A stretch of 64,000 nucleotides of DNA from Vreelandella arcis. GTDB taxonomy: Bacteria; Pseudomonadota; Gammaproteobacteria; Pseudomonadales; Halomonadaceae. The translations under genes and the position numbers were made by a program. The notes below the pieces were generated by a model that saw only the letters and a list, made by a program, of their open reading frames with translations, made no database searches and was not told where the DNA came from. Positions within the stretch are counted from its first letter, which is position 1; each line of letters starts with the position of its first letter. Below, piece after piece: positions 37,345-47,479 of this stretch. Location of the stretch: NCBI RefSeq assembly GCF_900103865.1, contig NZ_FNII01000001.1:1-64000 (forward strand), given 5' to 3'.

Positions 37345-38463
37345 ATGCGACAAGAGGGTCATGTGCGACGCTATGGTGGGCTCATTGCGCTGCTGATGCT
37401 AGCGTTGGTCGGCTGTTCGGAAGCGGATCGAGAGTTGGATTCACCGGTGACATTAGAGGGCAATATTTTTGGCACCTTCTACCAAGTCACCATGGCCGAT
37501 TCGCTCACCCAGGGGCAAGTCAACGATATTGAAGCAGGTATTCAACAGGAATTGGAAAGCGTTGATCAGGCGATGTCCACCTACCGAGATGACGCCGAGC
37601 TGATGGCGTTTAACCAATCACCCTTAGGTGAATGGCAGCCGTTATCGGATGGCCTTATCGACGTATTGGCGATTAGTCAGTCGATAGCTGAAGCAAGCGA
37701 CGGTACCTTCGACATTACCGTGGGGGACTTGGTTAATCTATGGAGTTTTGGTCCTGAAGCGCGCCCCGAAGAGGTGCCTTCACAAGAAGCACTCAATGAG
37801 CGGCTGGAGCGGGTAGGTTATGATGCAATAGATATCAATAGCCACGCACTTGAAGCGCGGCGAACACGGGATGTGTTTGTCGACCTATCGGCGATTGCCA
37901 AAGGGCACGCCACCGATCGCGTCGCCGGGTATTTGGACCAGCAAGGTATTGAACATTATTTGGTTAACCTCGGCGGTGATTTGATCACCCAAGGCTATCG
38001 CGATATAGACGAGCAAACAGCGTGGCGCATTGGTATTGAAGTGCCAGAAGACCACGAGCAGCGCGTCCAGCATGTGCTGCCGCTTGAGTCGATCTCGGTG
38101 GCCACATCGGGGGATTACCGAAATTACTTTGAAGCGGACGGCCAGCGTTATTCGCATACCATTGATCCGCGTAATGGCCGGCCGATTACCCACGATTTGG
38201 CGTCGGTGTCGGTCTTTCATCCTTCCAACGCTTGGGCGGATGGTTGGGCCACGGCGCTAATGGTGGCCGGGGATGAAGAAGGCATGGCGATGGCCCGCGA
38301 GCATGACTTGAATGTGCTCATGCTGGTTCGTGAGGGCGACCACTGGCGCAGTGAGGCGAGCCCCGCTTTTGCCCAATATTTCGGCGATGAACTCGTCGAA
38401 TCGTTAGCGATAGAGATTGCGTCTGCCGGCGCGGACGATCGTGAAACCGCGACAGGTGATTAA
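37345..38463 (+). CDS. apbE: FAD:protein FMN transferase ApbE, lipoprotein
   Basis: The 372-residue protein has a lipobox LVGC (Cys24) and the ApbE domain with GTFYQVT, DLSAIAKGHATDRVAGYL, YLVNLGGDLITQG and the C-terminal ADGWATALMVAG. It attaches FMN from FAD to threonines of partners such as NqrB/NqrC and RnfG. It is probably anchored in the inner or outer membrane facing the periplasm. The glmU ATG follows its stop codon with no gap. Confidence 0.94.
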   Translation: MRQEGHVRRYGGLIALLMLALVGCSEADRELDSPVTLEGNIFGTFYQVTMADSLTQGQVNDIEAGIQQELESVDQAMSTYRDDAELMAFNQSPLGEWQPLSDGLIDVLAISQSIAEASDGTFDITVGDLVNLWSFGPEARPEEVPSQEALNERLERVGYDAIDINSHALEARRTRDVFVDLSAIAKGHATDRVAGYLDQQGIEHYLVNLGGDLITQGYRDIDEQTAWRIGIEVPEDHEQRVQHVLPLESISVATSGDYRNYFEADGQRYSHTIDPRNGRPITHDLASVSVFHPSNAWADGWATALMVAGDEEGMAMAREHDLNVLMLVREGDHWRSEASPAFAQYFGDELVESLAIEIASAGADDRETATGD

Positions 38464-39831
38464 ATGGAAGAACTCGATATTGTCATTCTCGCCGCCGGTA
38501 AAGGCACGCGAATGCGCTCCCAAACGCCCAAGGTACTGCACACGCTGGCGGGTAAGCCGATGGTGCAGCACGTGCTCGACACGGCCGCCGGGTTAAACCC
38601 GGCGCGCACGCATGTGGTCATTGGCCACGGCGCAGAGCAATTACGCCAAGCGTTGGTGGACTACCCCGTTAAGTTTGCTGTTCAAACCGAGCAAAAAGGC
38701 ACGGGACACGCCGTTGCCCAGGCGCTTCCGCAACTGGGTAGCGGTAAGGTTCTGGTGCTCTATGGTGATGTTCCATTGATTCATCGCGAGTCGCTGGCGG
38801 CCTTGTTGGCTGAAGTAGACGATCAGCATATGGGGCTGTTGACGGTGACCATGCAGGACCCGACAGGTTACGGCCGCATTGTGCGTAATGCGGCAGGCGA
38901 GGCCGAAGCGATTGTCGAGCAGAAGGAGGCGAGCGAGGAGCAACGGGCGATCACTGAATGCAACACCGGTATGATGGCGATGACCAGCGATCAGTTGAAA
39001 CGCTGGATGCCGTTGCTTTCCTCAGACAATGCCCAGGGCGAGTATTATCTCACCGACGTGATCGCCATGGCCGCAAGCGATGGAGTCAAGGTAAGCACTG
39101 TCCAGCCTTCAACCGCCATTGAGGTCGAAGGGGTTAACAATCGTGCCCAAATGGCACGCTTAGAGCGCGCTTATCAGCGCCAATTAGCCGAAAAACTCAT
39201 GGAGCAGGGCGTGGCACTGGCCGACCCGGCTCGGCTTGATGTGCGCGGTCGGCTTAGCTGTGGCCACGATGTGTTTATCGATGTGGGCTGCGTATTTGAA
39301 GGCGAGGTCGAATTAGGTGAGGGCGTGCGTATTGGCCCCTACTGTGTGATTAAAAATAGTACCATCGGGGCTGAGAGCGTTGTCGATACGCATAGCGTTG
39401 TCGATACAACCGTAGCGGCCGGGCATAACCAGATCGGTCCCTTTGCGCGGTTACGCCCTGGCACCCGGTTAGCGGTGAGGGCAAAAGTCGGTAATTTTGT
39501 CGAGACGAAAAATGTTGATGTTGGTGAATCAAGTAAAATCAATCATTTAAGTTATGTAGGCGATGCTCGGTTAGGGCGTGGCGTGAACATAGGCGCGGGC
39601 ACGATTACCTGCAACTACGATGGCATGAACAAGCACCATACGGCGATTGGCGATCATGCGTTTATTGGCTCCAATACTGCCTTGGTGGCACCGGTTAGCA
39701 TTGGGGAAGGTGCCACAGTAGGGGCCGGCTCCACTATCGCGAAGGACGTCAGCGATCATGCCTTGGCCGTATCGCGAGGACGTCAATTAGAGAAAAGCGA
39801 TTGGCAACGTCCGCGCGAGCATCGCGAATAA
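38464..39831 (+). CDS. glmU: Bifunctional GlmU (N-acetylglucosamine-1-P uridyltransferase / glucosamine-1-P acetyltransferase)
   Basis: The 455-residue enzyme makes UDP-GlcNAc. The N-terminal pyrophosphorylase domain has LAAGKGTRMRSQTPKVLH; the C-terminal left-handed beta helix carries hexapeptide repeats (IGAGTITCNYDGMNKHHT, IGSNTALVAPVSIG). Length matches E. coli GlmU (456). Paired with glmS, as usual next to atp operons. Confidence 0.97.
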   Translation: MEELDIVILAAGKGTRMRSQTPKVLHTLAGKPMVQHVLDTAAGLNPARTHVVIGHGAEQLRQALVDYPVKFAVQTEQKGTGHAVAQALPQLGSGKVLVLYGDVPLIHRESLAALLAEVDDQHMGLLTVTMQDPTGYGRIVRNAAGEAEAIVEQKEASEEQRAITECNTGMMAMTSDQLKRWMPLLSSDNAQGEYYLTDVIAMAASDGVKVSTVQPSTAIEVEGVNNRAQMARLERAYQRQLAEKLMEQGVALADPARLDVRGRLSCGHDVFIDVGCVFEGEVELGEGVRIGPYCVIKNSTIGAESVVDTHSVVDTTVAAGHNQIGPFARLRPGTRLAVRAKVGNFVETKNVDVGESSKINHLSYVGDARLGRGVNIGAGTITCNYDGMNKHHTAIGDHAFIGSNTALVAPVSIGEGATVGAGSTIAKDVSDHALAVSRGRQLEKSDWQRPREHRE

Positions 39832-39846
39832 TTTAGGAGAAAGCCT

Positions 39847-41676
39847 ATGTGTGGCATTGTTGCCGCCGTTGCCCAGCGCAACGTCCAAGGTATCTTATTA
39901 GAAGGGTTGAAACGTCTCGAATACCGCGGCTACGACTCGGCAGGCATGACGGTTTTCAACGGCCGTGAGCTGACTCGCCACCGAGCCGTCGGTAAGGTCG
40001 CCGCGTTATCCAGAAAACTGGATACAGCCGCATTACCCGGTACGTCTGGCATTGCTCACACGCGTTGGGCTACCCACGGCAAACCTTCTGAAGCCAATGC
40101 ACACCCCCACCATAGTGGTGAGCAGGTCGCCGTTGTACATAACGGCATTATTGAAAATTACGAGACCATTAAGGATCAACTGCAAGCCAGCGGCTACCAC
40201 TTCAGTTCCGAAACTGATACCGAAGTTATTACTCACTTACTGGCTGAAAAGCTGGATAGTGGACTGAGTTTGTTTGATGCGACCCAGCAAATCGTCAACG
40301 GCTTAGGCGGTGCTTATGCGCTAGCCGTGATCAGCCCGCAAGCACCTGGGGTGGTCATTGGCGCTCGTCAGGGTAGCCCCTTAGTGGTGGGCGTGGGGAT
40401 TGATGAAGCCTTTTTAGCCTCTGATCCGCTGGCGCTTCTCCCCGTCACGGATCGCTTCATTTATCTGGAAGAAGGCGACTTGGTCGAGCTGAGTGAGCAG
40501 GGCGCCATCCGCATCGTCGACTGTGACGGCAACGATGTCGAGCGTCCTATCCAGACGTTTGAGCACGGTGATGGCGCGGCGAGTAAGGGCGATTATCGTC
40601 ATTACATGCTAAAAGAAATCTATGAACAGCCCGAGGTGATTCGCGCCGCGCTTGAGGGTCGGTTAAGCGACGATCATGTGCTGGTGGAAAGCTTCGGTCC
40701 CGATGCCCAGGCCATTTTCCAAACCACCAAGCAAATTCATATTATTGCCTGTGGTACGAGTTATCACGCTGGGCTGGTGGCGCGCTATTGGCTAGAGCGT
40801 TATGCCGGCATACCGGTGCAGGTGGAGGTCGCGTCTGAGTATCGTTACCGCTACCCTGTGGTGCCTGAAGGTACCCTCTTCGTGACGCTTTCCCAATCCG
40901 GCGAAACGGCCGATACCCTGGCCGCACTACGCTATGCCAAACAGCTTAATTACATCGGTACGCTGGCCATTTGCAACGTACCGGGTAGTTCGCTAGTGCG
41001 GGAATCGGATGTGACTCTGATGACCCGCGCAGGCCCCGAAATCGGTGTGGCTTCGACCAAAGCGTTTACCACGCAGCTCATTGGGCTGATGTTGTTGACC
41101 CTGTCGATTAGTCGAGTGCACGGCGGTCACCAACATCATGCGGATATTGTGTCGGCGTTAAAAGCGTTACCAGCGCTCTGCCAGCAAGTGTTGGCGTTAG
41201 ACCCGGCGATTGAAGTGCTGTCGGAGGCGTTTGCTGAAAAACACCATGCGCTATTTTTGGGGCGTGGTGCTCACTTCCCGGTGGCGCTCGAAGGTGCGCT
41301 CAAGCTCAAAGAAATTTCCTATATTCACGCTGAAGCGTACCCGGCCGGTGAGCTAAAGCACGGGCCGCTGGCGCTTGTCGATGCCGATATGCCGGTGATT
41401 TCAGTAGCACCCAACGACGACCTGCTGGAAAAGCTCAAGTCGAACTTGCAGGAAGTCCGTGCCCGGGGCGGGCAACTGTTTGTGTTTGCCGACGAGCAGG
41501 TGGGTATTGAAGAACGCGACGACATTCGGGTGCTACGTTTGCCCCACATCCACGAAGCGCTTACCCCGCTGCTATATACCCTGCCGCTTCAACTGCTGAG
41601 CTATCATGTGGCGGTTTTGAAAGGCACTGATGTAGATCAGCCGCGTAACCTTGCGAAAAGCGTCACGGTCGAATAA
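39847..41676 (+). CDS. glmS: Glutamine--fructose-6-phosphate aminotransferase GlmS
   Basis: The 609-residue enzyme makes glucosamine-6-phosphate. It has the N-terminal nucleophile Cys (MCGIVAAVAQ), the glutaminase motif RWATHGKPSEANAHPH, two SIS domains (ACGTSYHAGLVARYW, SQSGETADT) and the C-terminal DQPRNLAKSVTVE. Length equals E. coli GlmS (609). AGGAGAAAGCCT precedes the ATG. No glmS ribozyme is expected or seen. Confidence 0.98.
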   Translation: MCGIVAAVAQRNVQGILLEGLKRLEYRGYDSAGMTVFNGRELTRHRAVGKVAALSRKLDTAALPGTSGIAHTRWATHGKPSEANAHPHHSGEQVAVVHNGIIENYETIKDQLQASGYHFSSETDTEVITHLLAEKLDSGLSLFDATQQIVNGLGGAYALAVISPQAPGVVIGARQGSPLVVGVGIDEAFLASDPLALLPVTDRFIYLEEGDLVELSEQGAIRIVDCDGNDVERPIQTFEHGDGAASKGDYRHYMLKEIYEQPEVIRAALEGRLSDDHVLVESFGPDAQAIFQTTKQIHIIACGTSYHAGLVARYWLERYAGIPVQVEVASEYRYRYPVVPEGTLFVTLSQSGETADTLAALRYAKQLNYIGTLAICNVPGSSLVRESDVTLMTRAGPEIGVASTKAFTTQLIGLMLLTLSISRVHGGHQHHADIVSALKALPALCQQVLALDPAIEVLSEAFAEKHHALFLGRGAHFPVALEGALKLKEISYIHAEAYPAGELKHGPLALVDADMPVISVAPNDDLLEKLKSNLQEVRARGGQLFVFADEQVGIEERDDIRVLRLPHIHEALTPLLYTLPLQLLSYHVAVLKGTDVDQPRNLAKSVTVE

Positions 41677-41689
41677 CGACGGCACGGTT

Positions 41690-41721
41690 GACCACTACTG
41701 TCGACTTAGTCGGTAGTGGTC
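41690..41721 (+). terminator. Putative hairpin terminator after glmS
   Basis: GACCACTAC (41690-41698) pairs with GTAGTGGTC (41713-41721), with an inner CGAC/GTCG pairing. The U-run is weak (TTC), so termination may need Rho. The rest of the gap to 41901 is AT-rich before nhaD and likely holds its promoter. Confidence 0.55.
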
Positions 41722-41901
41722 TTCAATGGTGGTTCTACTGCACTTCTAATCGGGGTTGGGAAACGCTACCCGCGCTTGCAATCGCAAAAAGAAGGCAGCT
41801 TACATCCTAGCGCGTTAATGTTGCATTGCGATAAATAATTAGTCGACTTATTATTATGGCGGTTTATCTTTCCTCCGTTCCACCGCAGGGATTTTTCTGC
41901 C

Positions 41902-43368
41902 ATGAAATCACCCGACTTCTTCATCGCTGGGCGTTATAGCCGTCGAGTGATGGGGCTGCTATTTGCATTATGTTGTATTGCTGTTCCTTCCTTGTCCTAT
42001 GCCGCCGCCGGTCCACTTGATCTTACCCTCTCGCTTGCCGGTATTTCTTCTGTCGTGATCTTCGTGCTCGCCTATGCGTTGGTGATGAGTGAAGAGCTAC
42101 TGCACATGCGCAAGTCTAAGCCTGTGCTGGTCGCAGCAGGGCTCATCTGGGCACTAGTCGCTTGGGTCTATGTTCAGGCGGGGATGCCGGAAGAGGCCGA
42201 AGCCGCTTTTCGTGAAACGCTGCTTGAATACGCCGAGCTATTACTGTTTTTGCTAGTGGCGATGACCTATATCAACGCCATGGAAGAGCGTCGTGTGTTT
42301 GATGCGTTGCGCTCTTGGTTAGTCCGCAAAGGATTTAGCTATCGTAGCCTGTTCTGGATCACCGGTGTCATGGCATTTGGTATTTCGGCGATCGCCAATA
42401 ATATGACCACCGCTATGCTGATGTGTGCTGTGGTGCTCAAAGTGGCCGAGGGAGATAATAAGTTTATCGGCCTTTGCTGCGTGAACGTAGTGGTGGCTTC
42501 CAACGCGGGTGGTGCCTTTAGTCCGTTCGGCGATATCACCACGCTAATGGTGTGGCAGGCAGGCCAAGTGCCGTTCGAGGGCTTCTTCGCGCTACTGGTT
42601 CCCGCAATAGTTAATTTCATGGTGCCCGCGGTCATCATGAATTTCTTTATTGTTAATCGTAAGCCGGCATCGCTTAAAGAGAATGTTTGGCTTAAACGCG
42701 GTGCGCGGCGGATTATCGTGCTGTTTTTGATCACCGTGGCCATCTCGGTGCTGTGCCACTCTGTACTGTATTTACCGCCTGCCATGGGCATGATGTTTGG
42801 TTTAGGCTTACTGCAGTTCTTTGGTTACTACCTGCGCCGCAGCCTGCCGCGCTCGCTTGAGCGCAAGCGCGAGCGCTACTCGCGTCGGGGCGATTGGAAG
42901 AAGCTGGAGCAACTGGGTAGTGTCGTCCCGTTTGATATTTTCAGCCGGATCGCGCGTTCCGAGTGGGACACACTGCTGTTCTTCTACGGGGTCGTCATGT
43001 GTGTGGGTGGCCTGGGCTTTATGGGCTATCTCAGCCTGCTTTCTGAAACGCTCTACGGCGGTTGGAACCCGGTGTGGGCTAACGTGGTGTTGGGTATTAT
43101 TTCGGCGGTGGTGGACAACATACCGGTAATGTTCGCGGTACTTTCCATGGCGCCGGATATGTCGGAAGGCAACTGGCTGTTGATTACCCTTACCGCCGGC
43201 GTGGGGGGCAGCTTGCTCTCGATGGGTTCGGCGGCAGGTGTCGCCCTTATGGGCCAGGCGCGGGGCATTTATACCTTTGCCGTTCACCTGCGCTGGATGC
43301 CGGCAATTTTGTTGGGCTATATCGCCAGTATCGGCGTCCATTTGCTGATCAACGCCGAATTGTTCTAA
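41902..43368 (+). CDS. nhaD: Sodium/proton antiporter NhaD
   Basis: The 488-residue protein has a cleavable-looking N-terminal signal (AVPSLSYAAAG) and about 11-12 membrane segments, with the conserved SAIANNMTTAMLM, NAGGAFSPFGDITTLMVWQ and AVVDNIPVMFAVLSM motifs of the NhaD (IT superfamily) group. NhaD expels sodium at alkaline pH and is typical of marine and halophilic gammaproteobacteria. Single gene with a following bidirectional terminator. Confidence 0.95.
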   Translation: MKSPDFFIAGRYSRRVMGLLFALCCIAVPSLSYAAAGPLDLTLSLAGISSVVIFVLAYALVMSEELLHMRKSKPVLVAAGLIWALVAWVYVQAGMPEEAEAAFRETLLEYAELLLFLLVAMTYINAMEERRVFDALRSWLVRKGFSYRSLFWITGVMAFGISAIANNMTTAMLMCAVVLKVAEGDNKFIGLCCVNVVVASNAGGAFSPFGDITTLMVWQAGQVPFEGFFALLVPAIVNFMVPAVIMNFFIVNRKPASLKENVWLKRGARRIIVLFLITVAISVLCHSVLYLPPAMGMMFGLGLLQFFGYYLRRSLPRSLERKRERYSRRGDWKKLEQLGSVVPFDIFSRIARSEWDTLLFFYGVVMCVGGLGFMGYLSLLSETLYGGWNPVWANVVLGIISAVVDNIPVMFAVLSMAPDMSEGNWLLITLTAGVGGSLLSMGSAAGVALMGQARGIYTFAVHLRWMPAILLGYIASIGVHLLINAELF

Positions 43369-43397
43369 CTCTGAATCGTAGCGTCGTCCCTACCTAA

Positions 43398-43432
43398 AAC
43401 GCCCTTTACCGACTTTTCGGTTAAAGGGCGTT
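43398..43432 (-). terminator. Bidirectional terminator between nhaD and the CBS-protein gene
   Basis: AACGCCCTTTACCGA (43398-43412) pairs with TCGGTTAAAGGGCGTT (43417-43432) with a one-base bulge. On the minus strand the stem runs into TTTT, on the plus strand into TGTGCG. Confidence 0.82.
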
Positions 43433-43462
43433 GTGCGTTAAAGAACCATCAGTGGCGACGGC

Positions 43463-44062
43463 TTACAGGTCGTGACCGGTAATGACCTGGCAAATGTCGG
43501 CAAAGCTTTTCGCCCTTGGTACTGGGCTGATCTCTTTACCGATCGCGTTCTGGATATCGGTTGCGGAGATAAGACCGCGAATCCTCAGTTCGTGGTGATC
43601 GTTCTGCTCGGTGACCAACAGATGCTGATCGGTGACCGCTTCCATCGACAGCACCAGATCCTCGATGGTCAGCGAGGCCAATTGGGCGACCGGCATGGCG
43701 CTGAGCTTGTGCCACGGCGTCATGATCATTTCCGCAGTGATGTCTTCGCGAGGGAGATCGCGCTGCTGCATGGCGAGATTGATACGCCGAGTACCAATCA
43801 CTTCTTTTGAAGTAACAATGCCGATGCAGTGGGCCTGCTTGTCCATCACGAATAGCAGCCTCACACCGCCGTAGCGCATCTTGAGGTGCGCTTCGTCGAT
43901 AGGCGTATCGGCATCGACCGATTGAGGTACCACCTGGGAAAAGTCGGTCAGTACGGTCATGGCCGGGCTGGTGGGCGCCAAGCGTCGCGCCGCCGGCATC
44001 GCCAGCAACGGCGTTGAGCCAAGCTGAATCAAGGGTTTGGGTGAAAAGGTGACTTGGTTCAT
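43463..44062 (-). CDS. CBS-domain protein
   Basis: The 199-residue soluble protein starts MNQVTFSPKPLIQLG with AAGGAGG well placed 6 nt upstream; an in-frame ATG at 44131 is rejected. It contains a CBS pair (about 35-185): VDADTPIDEAHLKMRYGGVRLLF, then MIMTPWHKLSAMPVAQLASL and LRIRGLISATDIQNAIG. CBS pairs bind adenosyl ligands and act as energy sensors, but the partner is unknown. No enzymatic domain is attached. Confidence 0.85.
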   Translation of the reverse strand: MNQVTFSPKPLIQLGSTPLLAMPAARRLAPTSPAMTVLTDFSQVVPQSVDADTPIDEAHLKMRYGGVRLLFVMDKQAHCIGIVTSKEVIGTRRINLAMQQRDLPREDITAEMIMTPWHKLSAMPVAQLASLTIEDLVLSMEAVTDQHLLVTEQNDHHELRIRGLISATDIQNAIGKEISPVPRAKSFADICQVITGHDL

Positions 44063-44182
44063 TGGGAACCTCCTTGTGGAGAAAAGGGCAAGCCGTGATT
44101 TCTGGCTCACTATGCACTTCCACAGTTGCACGCAATTCTTATGGCAACCTTAAGAGATCCATCAAATAAACGAATAGGTTGA

Positions 44183-45574
44183 TTATGGGGTTTCAGACTC
44201 GAGGTACGGCAGCTCAATACGTACCCGTAACCCTCTCCCGGGGGCCTCATCAAGCTGCAGGGTGCCGCCGTGACGGGCAACCAGCCTCTCAACGATGGAA
44301 AGGCCTAGCCCGGAACCGGCGCTGGGCCCTGCGCGCTGAAAGCGCTCAACGACTCTTTTACGCTCACTAAGCGGGATGCCAGGGCCTTGATCGTCCACCC
44401 ACACGACAAAGCCGGACGGCGCCGTTGCCAGGGTAATGCTGATGGCGCTCTGGCGAGGGGAGTGCTGGATGGCATTGCCGACCAGGTTCTGCATCAGGAT
44501 TTCCATGGCGCCGGGTTCTTCCCCTATTGACCAATCTGCCTGCTCGTCCGCGTTGAGCAATAGCTGCTGTTCGCGCTCGGCGGCAAGGGGCGAAAGCTTA
44601 GCCAGCGTCTCGCGAACCTCGCTGAGCAGATTGGCGGTTCGGTACTCGGCGCGTGATGCGTCTTCAGGCGCCAGGCGAGCCAGGGTTAACAGTTGGGTGA
44701 CCAAGCGCGTCGCGCGGGCAACGCCACCGCGCAGGAGGTTGAGGGCTTCTTCACGATCCTCGCGGTTATCGGCGGCCAGAGCATTCTGGGCGTGTAGATC
44801 AAGTACCGCCAGGGGCGTGCGCAGTTCATGGGCGGCATCGGCAATAAAGCGCGTCTCACGCTCGCGCATCCTGCGGATTCGCGCCAACAGCCTGTTGAGG
44901 GCGCCAGCGATAGTGCCGAGCTCCTGGGGGAGCGGGCTAAAAGACAGGGGTTGTAAATTGTGCGGGTCACGACGGCGTATCTGCGCGGCCATGCGCGATA
45001 GGGGAGCGAGCCCCCAGCCGATAGACCACCAAAGCAGGACGGCGAGAAACGGCAGGCCAATCAGGTCGGGCATCAGTGTACGCATTGCCACCGCGCTGAT
45101 AATATCGCCGCGCACATCTTCCCGCTCGCTAATCACGATGCGCCGGTCCGAATCGGGGACGTCATGGATATAAAGGCGCCATTCGTGTTCGCCGATGGGT
45201 TGGCTGGTGAAGCCTGCTGGGTGATCGGGAAGCGCCACGTCAGGTGCATGGGCAGAGCGCAGCAGGAGACGCTCGTTCTCCCACAGCTGAAAGCCCAGTT
45301 GGCTATCTTCGCGCCGCGCGGTCGTAGCTTGGTCGCCGCTCGCAAGATTGCCAAGCGCCTCTTCCAGGCTAATGAGCAGTTTGTCCTGCGTCTCTTCCGG
45401 TAGAGGGGCTTTCAATAAGCCTTCCAGCAGCCGGGCGGTTTGGGCAAGGCTTGAATCGTACAGCGCTTCGACTTCATGGGTGGCATAGCGGTAGCTGGTG
45501 AACCCAATCACCAGCATGCTGATCCCGAACACCAGCAGCGCCAGCCCCAGCGTGCGTTGGCGGATCGAGGTCAT
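44183..45574 (-). CDS. Sensor histidine kinase (QseC/TctE type)
   Basis: The 463-residue kinase has two membrane helices (about 8-28 and 165-187) flanking a periplasmic domain of about 135 residues, a HAMP segment, the phospho-acceptor His249 in DAAHELRTPLAVL, N-box NLVGNAIQHSP, and ATP-lid motifs VDDQGPGIP and GSGLGLSIVERL. Its ATG overlaps the end of the response-regulator gene by 4 nt. The periplasmic domain resembles the 2CSK-N type of QseC/TctE kinases. Signal unknown. Confidence 0.92.
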   Translation of the reverse strand: MTSIRQRTLGLALLVFGISMLVIGFTSYRYATHEVEALYDSSLAQTARLLEGLLKAPLPEETQDKLLISLEEALGNLASGDQATTARREDSQLGFQLWENERLLLRSAHAPDVALPDHPAGFTSQPIGEHEWRLYIHDVPDSDRRIVISEREDVRGDIISAVAMRTLMPDLIGLPFLAVLLWWSIGWGLAPLSRMAAQIRRRDPHNLQPLSFSPLPQELGTIAGALNRLLARIRRMRERETRFIADAAHELRTPLAVLDLHAQNALAADNREDREEALNLLRGGVARATRLVTQLLTLARLAPEDASRAEYRTANLLSEVRETLAKLSPLAAEREQQLLLNADEQADWSIGEEPGAMEILMQNLVGNAIQHSPRQSAISITLATAPSGFVVWVDDQGPGIPLSERKRVVERFQRAGPSAGSGLGLSIVERLVARHGGTLQLDEAPGRGLRVRIELPYLESETP

Positions 45575-46248
45575 GCGTCTTCCTTTGGCGGCTTATCCAT
45601 CACGTAGCCGATGCCGCGCACCGTGCGAATGACCCCGGGAAACAGCTTGCGGCGTAAATGGTGGATATGGACCTCAATGGCGTTGCTTTCGACATCTTCG
45701 TCCCAGCCGTAGACCAGACGGGTCAGCGTATCGCGGGTAAACACCCGGCCGGGATGACTCATGAACTCTTGCAACAGCGCGAGTTCACGGCGTGATAACG
45801 CCACGTCTTTACCCTGATAGCTAACGGTCAGGGTATGCGGGTCAAGACGAATGCCCCAGCCGCTCAGTACGCTGCTGATTTGGCCTTGACTGCGGCGTAG
45901 CAGGGCGCGTAAACGGGCTTTCAGCTCGGCCACTTCAAACGGTTTGGTCAAGTAATCATCGGCGCCGGCATCCAGCCCGGCGATCAGGTCGTCCACCGCA
46001 TCGCGGGCGGTCAGCACCAGAATGGGCACTTGGCTGCCATGGTGCCGGACCGCGTTCAACACCTCTTTTCCGTCAAGATGAGGCAGGCCTAAATCGAGGA
46101 TCACCGCGTCAAACGGCTCGCCTTCGGTTAAGGCATTCAATGCGGTCGCACCGTCGCTAATATGATCGACCGTGAAGTGTTCGGGCTTTAAGGCCAAGCG
46201 GATACCCGAGGCTAAACTTGCGTCGTCTTCTACCAGCAAAATGCGCAT
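45571..46248 (-). CDS. OmpR-family response regulator
   Basis: The 225-residue regulator has a receiver domain with Asp52 (VILDLGLPHLDG), Thr and Lys switch residues (VLTARDA, TKPFE) and a C-terminal winged helix (LSRRELALLQEFMSHPGRVF). First gene of the pair with the sensor kinase. Closest in style to QseB/TctD/PmrA. Targets unknown. It is divergent from the GNAT gene, with 137 nt between them. Confidence 0.94.
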   Translation of the reverse strand: MRILLVEDDASLASGIRLALKPEHFTVDHISDGATALNALTEGEPFDAVILDLGLPHLDGKEVLNAVRHHGSQVPILVLTARDAVDDLIAGLDAGADDYLTKPFEVAELKARLRALLRRSQGQISSVLSGWGIRLDPHTLTVSYQGKDVALSRRELALLQEFMSHPGRVFTRDTLTRLVYGWDEDVESNAIEVHIHHLRRKLFPGVIRTVRGIGYVMDKPPKEDA

Positions 46249-46385
46249 GACGCGGATGTCTCTTAGCCGAGCCAGGGGATGCCGTCCTAATAAGAAATGG
46301 CTGGCATGCCAAGGCGTAGACGGTCAGGATAAACGTATAAGTTAATAACGTAGCACGTTTTGTTGCGTATTCGGAGCCTACATTG

Positions 46386-47309
46386 ATGGAATCCCATAAG
46401 CATACCGTCGGCTCTTCCTGGGTAATCCCCTGTCCGCCGGAAAAACGTCGTGAGGCCTTGCTGCAACTGGCGGCCGCCCATGACCCGGCACAGCAAGCCG
46501 CGCTTAGCGCCGGGGTAAAGGCCATGCAGCAACAGCCTGATGCCCAGTGGGGAGGGCTATGGATCAGCCTTGAAGGGCAGCAGTTAACGGGCGCTATCTG
46601 GGTGCAACCTCTGCCCTTGAACATGGCGCAGCTGTGGCTACCCCACGTCGAGGGCGTTCATCGCAACGCGCTGATTGAGACGGCACGCGCCTGGGTAATG
46701 GATCAACAACTGACGCTCTGCAATATCGAGATAGCGCCCGACGCCACCCGCACTAAAGCGCAATTACTCGCCCATGGAATGGCGCCTCTCGTATCGCTGC
46801 GCTGTTTGAGAGCCGCCACGGACAATCGCCTTCCTGGTATGACACCTGCTGTTTCACTGCGCTGGACGCCCTGGGAAGCGCTGACGCCCACGCAACAGCA
46901 CGCGCTGCTGAAGGCGGTAGAGCAGGCATCGCTGGATAGCTGTGTGTTGCGCGAGATCCTCTCCGTGGAGGATTTGTTGGCGGGTTTTTACCAGCAAGAT
47001 GCCCACGCCCCTGCGCATTGGTATGCGTTATGGGTGGATGAATCGCCGACGCCGGTGGGCGTATTGTTACTGGCGCCGCGTCATGAGGTTAACCGCTGGG
47101 AACTGATGCTCATGGGCGTGGTGCCCGAATGGCGGCGTCAGGGGCTGGGCCGATATATACTCAATGACGCCCTGGCGCTGGCCCAGCAGGCGGGCGCCCA
47201 TGAGCTGCTGCTGTCGGTGGATCAAGATAATACACCGGCCTTCGATCTCTATTCGCGCGCGGGTTTCACCGAATATGCCCAACAGCACGTATTGGCCTGG
47301 CGTGGCTAA
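46386..47309 (+). CDS. GNAT-family N-acetyltransferase
   Basis: The 307-residue protein has a C-terminal GNAT domain (about 150-300) with the acetyl-CoA motif VPEWRRQGLGRYIL and the typical DNTPAFDLYSRAGF end. The N-terminal half is likely a decayed GNAT repeat. ATG 46386 follows GGAGCCTACATTG; a TTG one codon earlier is ignored. Substrate unknown. Confidence 0.85.
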   Translation: MESHKHTVGSSWVIPCPPEKRREALLQLAAAHDPAQQAALSAGVKAMQQQPDAQWGGLWISLEGQQLTGAIWVQPLPLNMAQLWLPHVEGVHRNALIETARAWVMDQQLTLCNIEIAPDATRTKAQLLAHGMAPLVSLRCLRAATDNRLPGMTPAVSLRWTPWEALTPTQQHALLKAVEQASLDSCVLREILSVEDLLAGFYQQDAHAPAHWYALWVDESPTPVGVLLLAPRHEVNRWELMLMGVVPEWRRQGLGRYILNDALALAQQAGAHELLLSVDQDNTPAFDLYSRAGFTEYAQQHVLAWRG

Positions 47310-47479
47310 ACAGGTGTCAGTGACTGAGAGCGTTGTTAACGCGTTGACCTGGTGGGGCGGTTGCTTTTCTTGCGCTTTGAATTGCCACTATACTGCTAGC
47401 ATTCGCTAATTGGGCGTATTGGCAGCCTCGCGTTATTCAGCCGCCAGACGCCGATAACAATAATGACGAGGGGGTGAGC

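Noticed and set aside
42808-43341. 177-residue minus-strand frame inside nhaD
   Set aside because: A mirror frame of a conserved membrane protein; its His/Arg/Gln-rich composition is typical of antisense shadows.
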